Counted from the stretch's first letter, positions 25,641 through 34,446 are shown. The stretch: 48,699 nt of DNA from Pasteurellaceae bacterium LFhippo2 (GCA_029852775.1 LEKJ01000051.1:1-48699); one strand, 5' to 3'. Made by a program: numbers and translations. Notes: generated by a model from the sequence alone, not told the origin.

Positions 25641-26627
25641 ATGAAATTATTCAACCTTAAAACTTTAGCGGCACTCGTTGCAGGTATGGCAGTATTTGCA
25701 GGCAATGTAAACGCAGAAACGACCCTACGTTTTGGTTATGAAGCGCCACGTAGCGATACTCAGCACACCGCTGCGAAAAAATTTAATGATTTACTCAAAG
25801 AAAAAACCAAAGGCGAAATCAAATTAAGCCTATTCCCAGACAGTACCTTAGGTAATGCACAAACAATGATTAGCGCCGTACGTGGCGGTACAATCGACTT
25901 AGAAATGTCTGGCTCACCAAACTTTTCTGGCTTAGTGCAAAAAATGAATGTGATCGATATTCCATTTATTTTTCAAGATCGTGACCACGCGTATGCAGTA
26001 TTAGATGGCGAAATTGGTCAAGGCTTATTAAAAGAATTAGAAGCTCAAGGCTTAAAAGGTTTGGCGTTCTGGGAAGTGGGTTTCCGTTCATTCTCTAACT
26101 CAAAACACCCTGTAAATGGCCCTGATGACATCAAAGGGTTAAAAGTACGTACAAACCAAAACCCAATGTATATCCAAGCATTCTCACTCTTAGGTGCAAA
26201 CCCAGTGCCAATGCCATTATCTGAACTCTACACAGCATTAGAAACCAAAGCTGTTGATGCACAAGAGCACCCAGTCGGCATCTTCTGGTCTGCAAAATTA
26301 TTCGAGGTTCAAAAACATTTAAGCTTAACTAACCACGGCTACACGCCATTAATCGTGGTAATGAACAAAGCGAAATTTGATGGTTTATCGCCTGAATTGC
26401 AAAAAGCAGTGGTTGAATCGGCGCAAGAAGCTGGTAAATACCAACGCCAACTTAACTTAGATAATGAAAAAGAGATTCTTGCGAAATTAGCAAAAGCGGG
26501 CGTTTCAGTTATCGAAAAAGTGGATAATCAGCCGTTCAAAGCAATTGTTGAAGCAGATGTGCGTAAATCATTTATTGAGAAAAATGGCGATGATTTAGTG
26601 AAAGCAATTGATGCTTTAGCGAAGTAA
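25641..26627 (+). CDS. yiaO: TRAP periplasmic binding protein YiaO (DctP type)
   Basis: A 328-residue periplasmic solute receptor. A signal peptide is evident (LAALVAGMAVFAGNVNAE, cleavage after about residue 25). The conserved carboxylate-binding Arg lies in GLKVRTNQNPMYIQAF, with the DctP blocks TLGNAQTMISAVRGGTIDLEM and GANPVPMPLSELYTALETKA. By homology to E. coli YiaO it binds 2,3-diketo-L-gulonate. An AAAGGAGC ribosome binding site suggests strong translation. Confidence 0.95.
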   Translation: MKLFNLKTLAALVAGMAVFAGNVNAETTLRFGYEAPRSDTQHTAAKKFNDLLKEKTKGEIKLSLFPDSTLGNAQTMISAVRGGTIDLEMSGSPNFSGLVQKMNVIDIPFIFQDRDHAYAVLDGEIGQGLLKELEAQGLKGLAFWEVGFRSFSNSKHPVNGPDDIKGLKVRTNQNPMYIQAFSLLGANPVPMPLSELYTALETKAVDAQEHPVGIFWSAKLFEVQKHLSLTNHGYTPLIVVMNKAKFDGLSPELQKAVVESAQEAGKYQRQLNLDNEKEILAKLAKAGVSVIEKVDNQPFKAIVEADVRKSFIEKNGDDLVKAIDALAK

Positions 26628-26638
26628 TTTACTAAGTT

Positions 26639-26684
26639 ACAACCGGTTCGATTTGCAAAATTTTTTGCAAATCCGACCGGTTGT
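26639..26684. terminator. Inverted pair of variant uptake-like cores after yiaO
   Basis: ACAACCGGT at 26639-26647 and ACCGGTTGT at 26676-26684 with TTTGCAAA and TTTGCAAAT between. Same form as at 12429-12474. It may partly terminate transcription before lyxK. Confidence 0.6.
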
Positions 26685-26703
26685 TTATTTAAAGGAAAGA
26701 GTT

Positions 26704-28164
26704 ATGAACTACTATCTCGGAATTGATTGTGGCGGTACTTTTATTAAAGCCGCATTATTTGATGAAAAAGGCAATATCCAAGCCGTTGAACGTGAAAATG
26801 TGTCTGTGATTAGCGAACAGGCTGGCTATGCTGAACGTGATATGGAACAACTTTGGCAAGTGTGTGCTGATGTGATAAAAAACACTATTGCCAAAAGTGG
26901 CGTGAATCCGACCGCTATCAAAGCTGTAGGCATTTCTGCACAAGGCAAAGGTGCCTTTTTATTAGATAAAAATAATCAACCACTAGGTAGAGCGATTCTC
27001 TCTTCTGATCAACGTTCCCTTGAAATTGTTAAAACTTGGCAAGCGCAAGGGATTCCTGAAACACTTTATCCAATTACTCGCCAAACCTTATGGACAGGAC
27101 ACCCTGTTTCGATTTTACGTTGGGTAAAAGAAAATCAGCCTGAGCGTTATGCTCAAATCGGTTCAGTATTAATGTCACACGACTATTTACGTTTCTGCTT
27201 AACAGGCGAATTACACTGTGAAGAAACCAATATATCTGAATCTAATTTATACAATATGGCTGAAGGAAAATATGATCCTACTTTAGCCGAATTACTTGGA
27301 CTATCTGAAATCATTGAAAAATTACCGCCAGTTATCCAACCAAACCAAATCGCAGGCTATGTAACCGAGCAAGCAGCACAACTTACAGGATTGCCTGTTG
27401 GTACTTCGGTTGTGGGGGGATTATTTGATGTAGTATCTACTGCCCTATGCGCTAATCTCGATGATGAAACTAAACTAAATGTAGTGCTTGGTACTTGGTC
27501 TGTTGTAAGCGGTATTACCGACTATCTCGATCCAAATCAGCCATTACCATTTGTGTATGGCAAATATGCTGAAGCGAATAAATTTATTGTCCACGAAGCA
27601 AGCCCAACTTCGGCAGGCAATCTGGAATGGTTTGTAAAACAGTGGAGCAATTTAAGCTATGCGGAGATCAACCAAGGCATTGCTCAACTTCCGCCAGCAG
27701 CAAGTTCAGTGCTATTTGTGCCGTTCTTATATGGCTCAAACGCCGGCTTAGGGATGCAAGCAAGTTTCTATGGAATGCAATCTCATCACACCCAAATGCA
27801 CCTATTACAAGCCGTTTATGAAGGGGTCTTATTTAGCTTAATGCACCACTTAAACCGAATGTTACAACGCTTCCCAAATACCAAAGTATTGCGTATCACT
27901 GGTGGCCCGGCAAAATCAGCAGTTTGGATGCAGATGTTAGCGGACTTAACAGGCATGGAACTTGAAATTCCAAGCGTGGAAGAAACGGGCTGTTTAGGCG
28001 CAGCATTAATGGCAATGCAAGGTGTGGGTAAAGATACTTCACAAGTCGAAAGTCTTCATTCCGAAATGCAACGTTTTAGCCCAAATCCTGCTAATTTTGA
28101 AGCATATCAGCAAAAATATCAGTGTTATCAAACCTTAGTGAATGCATTGAAGGTATTAATTTAA
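26704..28164 (+). CDS. lyxK: L-xylulose / 3-keto-L-gulonate kinase LyxK
   Basis: A 486-residue FGGY carbohydrate kinase (E. coli LyxK 498). N-terminal phosphate loop YLGIDCGGTFIKAALFD, catalytic-type Asp in a VVGGLFDVVSTAL block, and C-terminal ATP site RITGGPAKSAVWMQMLADL. LyxK phosphorylates L-xylulose and, in this pathway, 3-keto-L-gulonate, giving the UlaD substrate. The ATG at 26704 follows AAAGGAAAG; the open frame to 26653 runs through the repeat and is rejected. Confidence 0.93.
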   Translation: MNYYLGIDCGGTFIKAALFDEKGNIQAVERENVSVISEQAGYAERDMEQLWQVCADVIKNTIAKSGVNPTAIKAVGISAQGKGAFLLDKNNQPLGRAILSSDQRSLEIVKTWQAQGIPETLYPITRQTLWTGHPVSILRWVKENQPERYAQIGSVLMSHDYLRFCLTGELHCEETNISESNLYNMAEGKYDPTLAELLGLSEIIEKLPPVIQPNQIAGYVTEQAAQLTGLPVGTSVVGGLFDVVSTALCANLDDETKLNVVLGTWSVVSGITDYLDPNQPLPFVYGKYAEANKFIVHEASPTSAGNLEWFVKQWSNLSYAEINQGIAQLPPAASSVLFVPFLYGSNAGLGMQASFYGMQSHHTQMHLLQAVYEGVLFSLMHHLNRMLQRFPNTKVLRITGGPAKSAVWMQMLADLTGMELEIPSVEETGCLGAALMAMQGVGKDTSQVESLHSEMQRFSPNPANFEAYQQKYQCYQTLVNALKVLI

Positions 28165-28185
28165 GTAGAACTTTGCGTTATAACA

Positions 28186-28243
28186 ACAACCGGTGAGATC
28201 TTTGCCATTTTTTGCAAATTTATGGCAAAATCTTACCGGTTGT
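28186..28243. terminator. Inverted pair of variant uptake-like cores after lyxK
   Basis: ACAACCGGT (28186-28194) and ACCGGTTGT (28235-28243), with an inner stem GCCATTTTTTGC/GCAAATTTATGGC-like and a T-run after. The third such pair in the window. Confidence 0.6.
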
Positions 28244-28265
28244 ATTTTTATTAAGGAGAAGCCTT

Positions 28266-28811
28266 ATGGCAAAAGTTTATATCGTACACGGCTATGGTGC
28301 GAATCCAGAAAAACATTGGTTTCCGTGGTTAGAAAAGGAATTAACTCAACTAGGTATTGAATGTCAGCGTTTAGCTATGCCCGATACTGAAAATCCAAAC
28401 GCAAGCAAATGGATTGAGCATTTAGAGCAGAATGTGAAAATCGATGACCAAACGGTGATTGTGGCGCATAGTCTTGGCTGTATCGCAACACTTAACTTTT
28501 TAGCGAAGAACTTTGAACGCCCTGCGGGTGCGGTGCTTGTTTCAGGCTTTCATCAACCAATTGAGCACTTAAGTGAATTAACTCCATTTACCAATATCTA
28601 TGCAGTGCAACCGCCATTAATGCCATTTAAAAGCTATGTAGTTGCCGCATTAGATGATGAAGTTGTGCCACATAAATACAGTGACGCTCTCGCACAGCAG
28701 CTTAAAGCCGATTATATCCGCTTACCAACAGGTGGACATTTCCTTGATAGAGAAGGCTATACAGAATTACCGATTGTATTGGAATTAGTGAAAAAAATTC
28801 TGGGAAAATAA
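28266..28811 (+). CDS. Small serine hydrolase, RBBP9/YdeN family
   Basis: A 181-residue alpha/beta hydrolase. Start motif VYIVHGYGANPEKHWFPWL, nucleophile Ser in VIVAHSLGCIA (near residue 73), Asp in ALDDEVVPHKY and His in TGGHFLDREG complete the triad. The RBBP9/YdeN group has no firm substrate assignment. It is the last gene after lyxK in the same direction, separated by a terminator-like repeat; whether it belongs to the diketogulonate pathway is open. The ATG at 28266 follows AAGGAGAAG. Confidence 0.85.
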   Translation: MAKVYIVHGYGANPEKHWFPWLEKELTQLGIECQRLAMPDTENPNASKWIEHLEQNVKIDDQTVIVAHSLGCIATLNFLAKNFERPAGAVLVSGFHQPIEHLSELTPFTNIYAVQPPLMPFKSYVVAALDDEVVPHKYSDALAQQLKADYIRLPTGGHFLDREGYTELPIVLELVKKILGK

Positions 28812-28818
28812 ACTTATC

Positions 28819-28842
28819 GTAGGGTGGGCATCCTTGCCCACC
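28819..28842 (+). repeat. GTAG-hairpin repeat (family C)
   Basis: GTAGGGTGGGCATCC then TTGCCCACC; inverted copy of 13469-13492. The two copies bracket the whole ula-yia segment in opposite orientation. Confidence 0.8.
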
Positions 28843-28858
28843 AATACCCCAGTATCTA

Positions 28859-30124
28859 CTACAATAACGCCCTATTCTCTTGCCACACTTGATTTAAATG
28901 CTTTTGGATTTTTGCTTTAGTTGACTGAGAAATAGGATAATCATTAGCTATTTGACTAAAATTCGCAATCGCATTAACCACTTCATCTACTACTTCTTGC
29001 GCCTGTTGCCAATTATCAAAACCAGCCACTTCCGCTAATTCTTGGATCACTTTTAATGGTGGAGCTTTGCCATATTGACGAAATCCCATTGAATGCTCGC
29101 CGTGGCGTAATGGGCTATAAGTTACATCATAAGCTAATGAAGGTTGCCAATCGCCCAGCTCATTTTGAACAAACGCCCAGTTCTTCGTGTGATCATCTTG
29201 GTTTAACCCGAATAAATTAAACATTGCTCGGCGGAACTGTAGCTGACTTGCCGAACGAGATTTACACAAAACCTTAGTGGCTTTAAGCAAACCAAAATAG
29301 TCAATAGACGGCGAACGGTGTGTTGCATCTAATAATCCACATAAACTATGGGTATGCACTCTTCCTAAGGTTTCTGCTAAATAATCAAAGCGTTTCACAG
29401 CTAACCAATGAAAATTCTGCTGTTCAAGTAATTGCCATTCCACAGGCTGTAATCCTGATTGCTCTGCCATTGTTAAATAAACGGCTTCGAGTAAGCCCTC
29501 TTCGTGTTGCAACGGCAAACTTTGGGTTGTAAATTTAACAATCCACGCTTCATCATTTTGCTGTGGGATAGTACAACAAATCTGCGCATTCCCTTTCGGC
29601 ATAAAAATTTGCGCTTTAGGTCTTGCCCCGCCAGAACTACCTGCGCGGATTAATGCTTGCAAAACTTCGTCTGTTTGCCCTTCAAAAATCTGTTGTGCAT
29701 TTTGCCCTAGCTCAAACAAACTTTTTTCTTGTGGTTCCGTAGGGTAATGAGTAGTAGGTTGATAAGACAGCGCGCCAATCCCCGAATTACCAACAAAAGC
29801 AAGACGATCAAGCGGTGAGATTTGATAAAGATTTAGCGAATGCGCTTCAAAAAAGCGATCTTGCAATAGCATTCCCCAACCATCAGGCAAGCTATCTGCA
29901 AAAACACCAAATAACCCCTCGTGAACAGGGCTATTTGTCTGCTGAAGTTGTGTGGTTTGTGCCAATTTAAAAGGCGACAAGTTAGGATAATTGGCAAGAT
30001 ACCCTGCTGAATAGGCAAAGAAAATCCCTTGTCGATTCTCCGCTAATTCTCCAACAAGTACTTTTTCACCACTTGCCAAAGTGCGATAAACTTCGAGCTG
30101 TTGTATCTTTTGAATTTTAGCCAC
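28859..30124 (-). CDS. hipA: HipA-family serine/threonine kinase toxin
   Basis: A 421-residue HipA-like kinase. An N-terminal Couple_hipA domain (about 1-110, ending LFGVFADSLPDGWG) is followed by the kinase core: Gly-rich loop AGSSGGARPKAQIF, catalytic segment NQDDHTKNWAFV and Mg-binding LAYDVTYSP. All key residues appear present, so it is probably active. E. coli HipA phosphorylates glutamyl-tRNA synthetase; the target here is unknown. It begins with GTG at 30124 and overlaps the antitoxin gene by eight bases, the usual hipBA coupling. Confidence 0.88.
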   Translation of the reverse strand: MAKIQKIQQLEVYRTLASGEKVLVGELAENRQGIFFAYSAGYLANYPNLSPFKLAQTTQLQQTNSPVHEGLFGVFADSLPDGWGMLLQDRFFEAHSLNLYQISPLDRLAFVGNSGIGALSYQPTTHYPTEPQEKSLFELGQNAQQIFEGQTDEVLQALIRAGSSGGARPKAQIFMPKGNAQICCTIPQQNDEAWIVKFTTQSLPLQHEEGLLEAVYLTMAEQSGLQPVEWQLLEQQNFHWLAVKRFDYLAETLGRVHTHSLCGLLDATHRSPSIDYFGLLKATKVLCKSRSASQLQFRRAMFNLFGLNQDDHTKNWAFVQNELGDWQPSLAYDVTYSPLRHGEHSMGFRQYGKAPPLKVIQELAEVAGFDNWQQAQEVVDEVVNAIANFSQIANDYPISQSTKAKIQKHLNQVWQENRALL

Positions 30125-30389
30125 GCAACACCTCCGCTATGGTTTTTGGCATTACCTTTGGCTCATTAGTGAGTTCCACAAGGCGATCCATACGGTCTAA
30201 CACAAGCCAAAGGGCAAGAAACTGGCGTAACGAAATCTGTGCGGTATTTTCAAAATGGCGAATCGTGCTCGCAGGCACCTGCGCTCGCTCCGCTAATTTT
30301 TCACGAGAAAGTTTTGCCTGTTTGCGCTTTTTCTTAAGGTAATCCGCCAAAAGCCGCTGTGTTTCTACATCATCATAAAGTGACAACAT
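30117..30389 (-). CDS. hipB: HipB-like antitoxin, Xre-family HTH
   Basis: A 90-residue protein with a helix-turn-helix at about 20-75 (KLSREKLAERAQVPASTIRH). It precedes and overlaps hipA, as antitoxins of this type do. A palindrome on the promoter (30421-30438) is the likely site for autorepression. The C-terminus lacks a clear degron-like Trp found in E. coli HipB. Confidence 0.85.
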   Translation of the reverse strand: MLSLYDDVETQRLLADYLKKKRKQAKLSREKLAERAQVPASTIRHFENTAQISLRQFLALWLVLDRMDRLVELTNEPKVMPKTIAEVLRG

Positions 30390-30420
30390 ATTATCAAAAA
30401 ACCTAGAAAAAAGAGATAAA

Positions 30421-30438
30421 TTGATAATATTATATCAA
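30421..30438. promoter_or_regulatory. hipBA promoter/operator palindrome
   Basis: TTGATA-ATATTA-TATCAA has perfect six-base arms. On the minus strand it contains TATAAT (30429-30434), so bound HipB would cover the -10 box about 40 bases upstream of hipB. Confidence 0.6.
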
Positions 30439-30501
30439 ATTTATGGCAATAAAAAACCTGCAGTCGTAGGATTATCATTTGAGAATTTGGAAGATAAAAA
30501 A

Positions 30502-30519
30502 GGTGCGTTTACACGCACC
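30502..30519 (-). terminator. prmA terminator made of a family-B repeat hairpin
   Basis: GGTGCG/CGCACC hairpin of the family-B repeat. On the minus strand it is followed by TTTTTTATC, a complete Rho-independent terminator 12 bases after the prmA stop. Confidence 0.75.
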
Positions 30520-30531
30520 TTATAAAGAAAT

Positions 30532-31413
30532 CTACTTCTTCACACCCGTAATTCTACACCACTCTTCTTTCTCTTCCACAGGGTCAAGATTGAATGAGCC
30601 TGCGTAGGCTTCGCATACTGATTGTGCTTGGGTTGCTAAAATACCTGATAAACCTAAATCACCTTGTGATTTTACAAGGGTAATGATTTGCGGTGCTAAC
30701 TCTTTTAATGGGCCGGCTAAGATATTTGCTACTACCACATCTGCGATTAAATCTTTTGGCTGATCTTTAGCTAAGAATAACTGCAAGCGATCTGCCACAC
30801 CATTGGCTTCCGCATTGTTTTGGCTTGCTAAGATTGCTTGTGGGTCGATATCGATACCAATCGCTTGTTTTGCCCCTAATTTTAACGCTGCAATTGCTAA
30901 AATCCCCGAACCACAACCGAAGTCGATAACAGTTTTACCTTCTAAATCCAAACCATCTAACCACGCTAAGCAAAGCGCTGTAGTTGGGTGTGTACCTGTA
31001 CCGAACGCTAAACCTGGGTCTAACATCACATTTACCGCACTTGGATCTGGCACTTCACGCCAGCTTGGGCAGATCCATAGACGTTTACCAAACTGCATTG
31101 GGTGGAAGTTATCCATCCACTCTCGTTCCCAGTCTTTATCTTCGATTTGCTCGATCTTATGCGCAAAATCTTCTGCAACTAATTTGCTCGTAATTAACGC
31201 TTCCACGATAATTTTCATATCTGTTTCTGCATCAAATAATGCCACCACGTCAGTGTTACCCCATAAGCGAGTTTCCCCTGGAAGTGGTTCAAAAATTGGG
31301 GTATCTTGGCTATCCATAAAGGTTACCGATACCGCACCAATCTCTTCTAAAAAATCACTAATTGATTCTGCTTGTTTATCTGTACTATTTAAACGAATTT
31401 GTACCCACGCCAT
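30532..31413 (-). CDS. prmA: Ribosomal protein L11 methyltransferase PrmA
   Basis: Trimethylates lysines and the N-terminus of ribosomal protein L11. The 293-residue length equals E. coli PrmA. An N-terminal L11-recognition domain is followed by a class I SAM fold: [29 protein letters not shown] and the [13 protein letters not shown] (NIL/NPPF-type) motif. It lies downstream of tldD on the same strand, separated by an inverted family-B repeat pair. Confidence 0.97.
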   Translation of the reverse strand: MAWVQIRLNSTDKQAESISDFLEEIGAVSVTFMDSQDTPIFEPLPGETRLWGNTDVVALFDAETDMKIIVEALITSKLVAEDFAHKIEQIEDKDWEREWMDNFHPMQFGKRLWICPSWREVPDPSAVNVMLDPGLAFGTGTHPTTALCLAWLDGLDLEGKTVIDFGCGSGILAIAALKLGAKQAIGIDIDPQAILASQNNAEANGVADRLQLFLAKDQPKDLIADVVVANILAGPLKELAPQIITLVKSQGDLGLSGILATQAQSVCEAYAGSFNLDPVEEKEEWCRITGVKK

Positions 31414-31431
31414 TTTTTACAACCTTATTTT

Positions 31432-31491
31432 GTAGGGTGCGTGTAAACGCACCTCGAAATTTATCAAATGGTGCGTTTACACGCACCCTAC
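31432..31491. repeat. GTAG-hairpin repeat pair (family B, inverted)
   Basis: GTAGGGTGCGTGTAAACG at 31432 and its inverted partner ending CGCACCCTAC at 31491, with a 16-base spacer. Each half is a hairpin (GGTGCG/CGCACC) and the halves can also pair over 22 bases. The same family is at 30502, 35048 and 35211. Confidence 0.85.
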
Positions 31492-31498
31492 AGGAATC

Positions 31499-32944
31499 TT
31501 ACCCACGCCCCCCAACAGTAATTTTATCTAATTTCACTGTTGGTTGTCCTACGCCAACGGGCACACTTTGTCCTTCTTTACCGCAGGTGCCAATCCCTGG
31601 ATCTAATTCCATTTTTTTACCCACCATTGAAACCTGTTGCATTGCTTCGATACCGCTACCTATTAGCGTTGCGCCAGTTACTGGTTTGGTAATTTTACCT
31701 TTCTCAATTAAGTAAGCTTCTGCCGTTGAAAACACAAATTTCCCCGAAGTGATATCCACTTGTCCGCCACTAAAGTGTGGCGCATATAAGCCGAACTCGA
31801 CAGATTCGATCATCTCATCAAATTCATGGTTACCTTCGGTTAAGTAGGTATTTGTCATACGTGGCATTGGCAAGTGCGCATAAGATTCACGGCGGCCATT
31901 GCCCGTTGGTGCCACACCCATTAAGCGTGCATTCAGCTTATCTTGGATATAGCCTTTTAAGATACCGTTCTCAATCAACACATTACATTGCGAAGGCACA
32001 CCTTCATCATCAACGGTAATTGAACCACGTACATCCGCTACAGTACCATCATCAACAATAGTACAAAGTGGAGATGTAACTAGCTCACCGATTTTGCCCG
32101 TAAAGAGAGAAGACTCTTTACGGTTGAAATCGCCTTCTAAACCGTGTCCTACTGCTTCGTGTAGTAAAATCCCTGGCCAGCCTGCGCCTAATACAATCGG
32201 CATTGCGCCTGCGGGAGCGGCTACTGCGCCTAAATTCACCAATGCCTGACGTACGGCTTCTTTTGCTAAGTATACCGCACGGCTATCGCCCGTATGGTTT
32301 GGCTCAAAGAACCAATTTAACCCAAAGCGACCACCAGCCCCTGCACCACCACGTTCACGTTTACCATTCTGTTCCACTAACACTGAAACCGATAAACGCA
32401 CTAATGGACGAATATCTGCAGCTAAAGTGCCGTCTGTTGCGGTAACTAACATCTCTTCATACACCGCCGAAAGATTAGCATTCACTTGAATTACACGTGG
32501 ATCTTCCGCTCGAGCCACTTTATCGACTAAATGCAATAACTCAACTTTCTGCTCACGGCTTAATGTATCCAATGGATTAATTGCTGCATAACGAGGCACT
32601 GCAATAGTCTGCTTGAAAGGTTGGATAATTAACTGACCGCTTTCTTGGGTAATACTACGTGCTGCCATTGCGCACTGTTCAAGTTGATTTAATGAAATCT
32701 GATCCGCATAGGCAAAACCTGTTTTCTCACCCGATACCGCACGAACACCCACACCACGGTCGATATAAAAACCGCCTTCTTTGATAATGCTATCTTCTAA
32801 TGACCAGCTTTCATCTTGGCTGAATTGAAAATAGAGATCAGCATAATCAATCTGACGTGTTGAAAAATGATCTAAAACTTTAGTTAAATCATTGAGTTGT
32901 AATCCACTCGCACCGAGCAGACTATTTGAAACTTTATCTAACAT
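31499..32944 (-). CDS. tldD: Metalloprotease TldD
   Basis: TldD forms a heterodimer with TldE (PmbA) and cleaves unfolded peptides; in other bacteria it matures microcin B17 and degrades CcdA. The 481-residue protein includes the zinc-binding helix [15 protein letters not shown] (HExxxH) and the C-terminal [19 protein letters not shown] block. It has the family's usual length and should be active. pmbA is not in this window. An uptake-signal core lies in its upstream region (about 32979). Confidence 0.97.
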   Translation of the reverse strand: MLDKVSNSLLGASGLQLNDLTKVLDHFSTRQIDYADLYFQFSQDESWSLEDSIIKEGGFYIDRGVGVRAVSGEKTGFAYADQISLNQLEQCAMAARSITQESGQLIIQPFKQTIAVPRYAAINPLDTLSREQKVELLHLVDKVARAEDPRVIQVNANLSAVYEEMLVTATDGTLAADIRPLVRLSVSVLVEQNGKRERGGAGAGGRFGLNWFFEPNHTGDSRAVYLAKEAVRQALVNLGAVAAPAGAMPIVLGAGWPGILLHEAVGHGLEGDFNRKESSLFTGKIGELVTSPLCTIVDDGTVADVRGSITVDDEGVPSQCNVLIENGILKGYIQDKLNARLMGVAPTGNGRRESYAHLPMPRMTNTYLTEGNHEFDEMIESVEFGLYAPHFSGGQVDITSGKFVFSTAEAYLIEKGKITKPVTGATLIGSGIEAMQQVSMVGKKMELDPGIGTCGKEGQSVPVGVGQPTVKLDKITVGGRG

Positions 32945-33081
32945 TGAAATTCTCTAATTTGGGTAACTTATGGTTGTTACAAGCGGTAGGATTTTAAGCT
33001 AAATTTGCAAATTGACGAAATGATTTGTGATGTTATTCTATACCAAACACAACCAAAGACTCTTAATTCAAAGGAAAGTTA

Positions 33082-33906
33082 ATGAAAGATCACGATTATT
33101 ACTACCTAAAAATGGAAGAGCATTTCCTTTACGTTCCCTATTTTCATCACCACCGCCGTATTCGCGTGCTTCTTCCTAAAGATTATTACAATGAGCCTTG
33201 GGAGCGTTATCCAGTGCTTTATATGCACGACGGTCAAAATGTTTTCTACAGTAAGGAGTCCTATTCGGGCTATTCGTGGAAGATTATCCCAACCATTAAA
33301 CACCACAAAGAATTTCCAAAAATTATTATTGTGGGGATTGATAACGCTGGCGCACAACGTTTAGATGAGTATGGCCCTTGGCAAACCGATACAGGTTCAA
33401 CCCCAGATGTTGCTCACGCTGGCGGAATGGGAATGGAGTATGGTCGTTGGGTTGTCGAACAGGTTAAGCCTTTTATCGATCATCATTATCGTACTAAACC
33501 ACAGCGTGAACACACTCTACTTGCGGGGAGTTCAATGGGTGGGATTATCACGGCTTATATGGGTGCAACTTATCCAAATGTGTTTGGGCATTTAGGGGTG
33601 TTTTCTCTCGCTTCATGGTTTAGTGAACCAGCATTCTTACATTTCTTACACCATCACCCATTAAACCGAGATAACCGAGTGTTTATTCAGGTGGGCACTA
33701 ATGAGGGGGATGATGTCGATTCGCTGTTTATTTCCAATATGAACCAAGCCTATATCGACTGTACTTTGCACTACTATCAAGCACTACTGCGCACAGGGCA
33801 TCCGTTGGATAATATCCGCCTAAAAGTAATGGCAAATGAAATCCACCACGAAATGCACTGGGCAGAACATTTTGTCGAGTTTTTAAGGTTTAGCTTGGTG
33901 AGATAA
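33082..33906 (+). CDS. Esterase-family alpha/beta hydrolase
   Basis: A 274-residue protein of the putative esterase (esterase D-like/Fes-like) group. Seen: RIRVLLPKDY and YPVLYMHDGQNVF at the start of the fold, nucleophile Ser in LLAGSSMGGIITAYMG, an acidic residue in QVGTNEGDD and a His near HHEMHWAEHF. No signal peptide, so it is cytosolic. Substrate unknown. It faces the same way as the HicAB remnants, with an ATP-grasp gene and a second esterase beyond them on the other strand. It has an AAAGGAAAG ribosome binding site. Confidence 0.82.
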   Translation: MKDHDYYYLKMEEHFLYVPYFHHHRRIRVLLPKDYYNEPWERYPVLYMHDGQNVFYSKESYSGYSWKIIPTIKHHKEFPKIIIVGIDNAGAQRLDEYGPWQTDTGSTPDVAHAGGMGMEYGRWVVEQVKPFIDHHYRTKPQREHTLLAGSSMGGIITAYMGATYPNVFGHLGVFSLASWFSEPAFLHFLHHHPLNRDNRVFIQVGTNEGDDVDSLFISNMNQAYIDCTLHYYQALLRTGHPLDNIRLKVMANEIHHEMHWAEHFVEFLRFSLVR

Positions 33907-33929
33907 AGATTCACTTATCTTTCATATTA

Positions 33930-33953
33930 ATGCGGGCAATGCCCGCATTTTTT
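33930..33953 (+). terminator. Terminator after the esterase gene
   Basis: ATGCGGGCA/TGCCCGCAT hairpin followed by TTTTTTA: a strong Rho-independent terminator. Confidence 0.85.
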
Positions 33954-34088
33954 ATACAAAATTCTTACCAATATCACATTCTAAATTTTTATCCAATCCT
34001 AAAATTTTATTTCTTCGATCACTATCGCAAAAATAGATTTTGCTACTTTTCACTCTCATTTTATTTTGTATGCTATGTCTATTTACAG

Positions 34089-34116
34089 TTGTCTTTTAGA
34101 CAAATACTTTTATAAT
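34089..34116 (+). promoter_or_regulatory. hicAB promoter with operator palindrome
   Basis: TTGTCT (34089-34094), 16-base spacer and TATAAT (34111-34116). The -35 is the left arm of an exact inverted repeat TTGTCT-TTT-AGACAA (34089-34103), a fitting operator for the ribbon-helix-helix antitoxin encoded downstream. Confidence 0.6.
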
Positions 34117-34139
34117 TACCACCATATATAGTGTCAGAA

Positions 34140-34446
34140 ATGAAAAATATTGCTGAAATTATCGAAGATTTACAAAGTAGAAAACGAGCTGTTTCTTGTA
34201 ACGGTAAAAAGGGATTGCTTGCTATTCTAAAAGAACTTGGTTTTCAAGCAACACAAGGACAAGCTAATCATTTTATTTTTACCCATATTCAGCTGAGTAC
34301 CATAAGCGAATTCACAACGTTTTCGATCGATTGTGGACACTACCCAAAAAAGCCAATGAAATTTCCTTTATGTGGTACGAACAATTAACTTAATCAAACA
34401 ATATCAGACCGAACTGAGTATTATTTGGGAGCAACAAAATGTATAA
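34140..34446 (+). pseudogene. hicA: Frameshifted HicA-family toxin
   Basis: The open frame (ATG 34140, GTG possible at 34131) runs MKNIAEIIEDLQSRKRAVSC onward with the HicA-type segment GQANHFIFTH and then ends early at 34388 after KPMKFPLCGTNN. Removing one T from the TTT at 34367-34369 restores PYVVRTINLIKQYQTELSII and a stop at 34446, giving 101 residues and an eight-base overlap with hicB. That overlap and length strongly suggest the restored frame is ancestral. HicA is an mRNA interferase with a conserved His. Either the toxin is inactivated or the base is a sequencing error. Confidence 0.75.

Noticed and set aside
28859-30124. HipA as degraded toxin
   Set aside because: Length and all kinase motifs are intact and no frameshift or stop is seen.
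30803-31435. Long plus-strand ORF of 210 residues opposite prmA
   Set aside because: It is antisense to a clearly conserved enzyme, has low-complexity composition (Ser/Ile/Pro-rich) and no ribosome binding site.
31362-31715. Plus-strand ORF spanning the family-B repeat pair and the tldD end
   Set aside because: It runs through intergenic palindromes and antisense coding sequence; no ribosome binding site.
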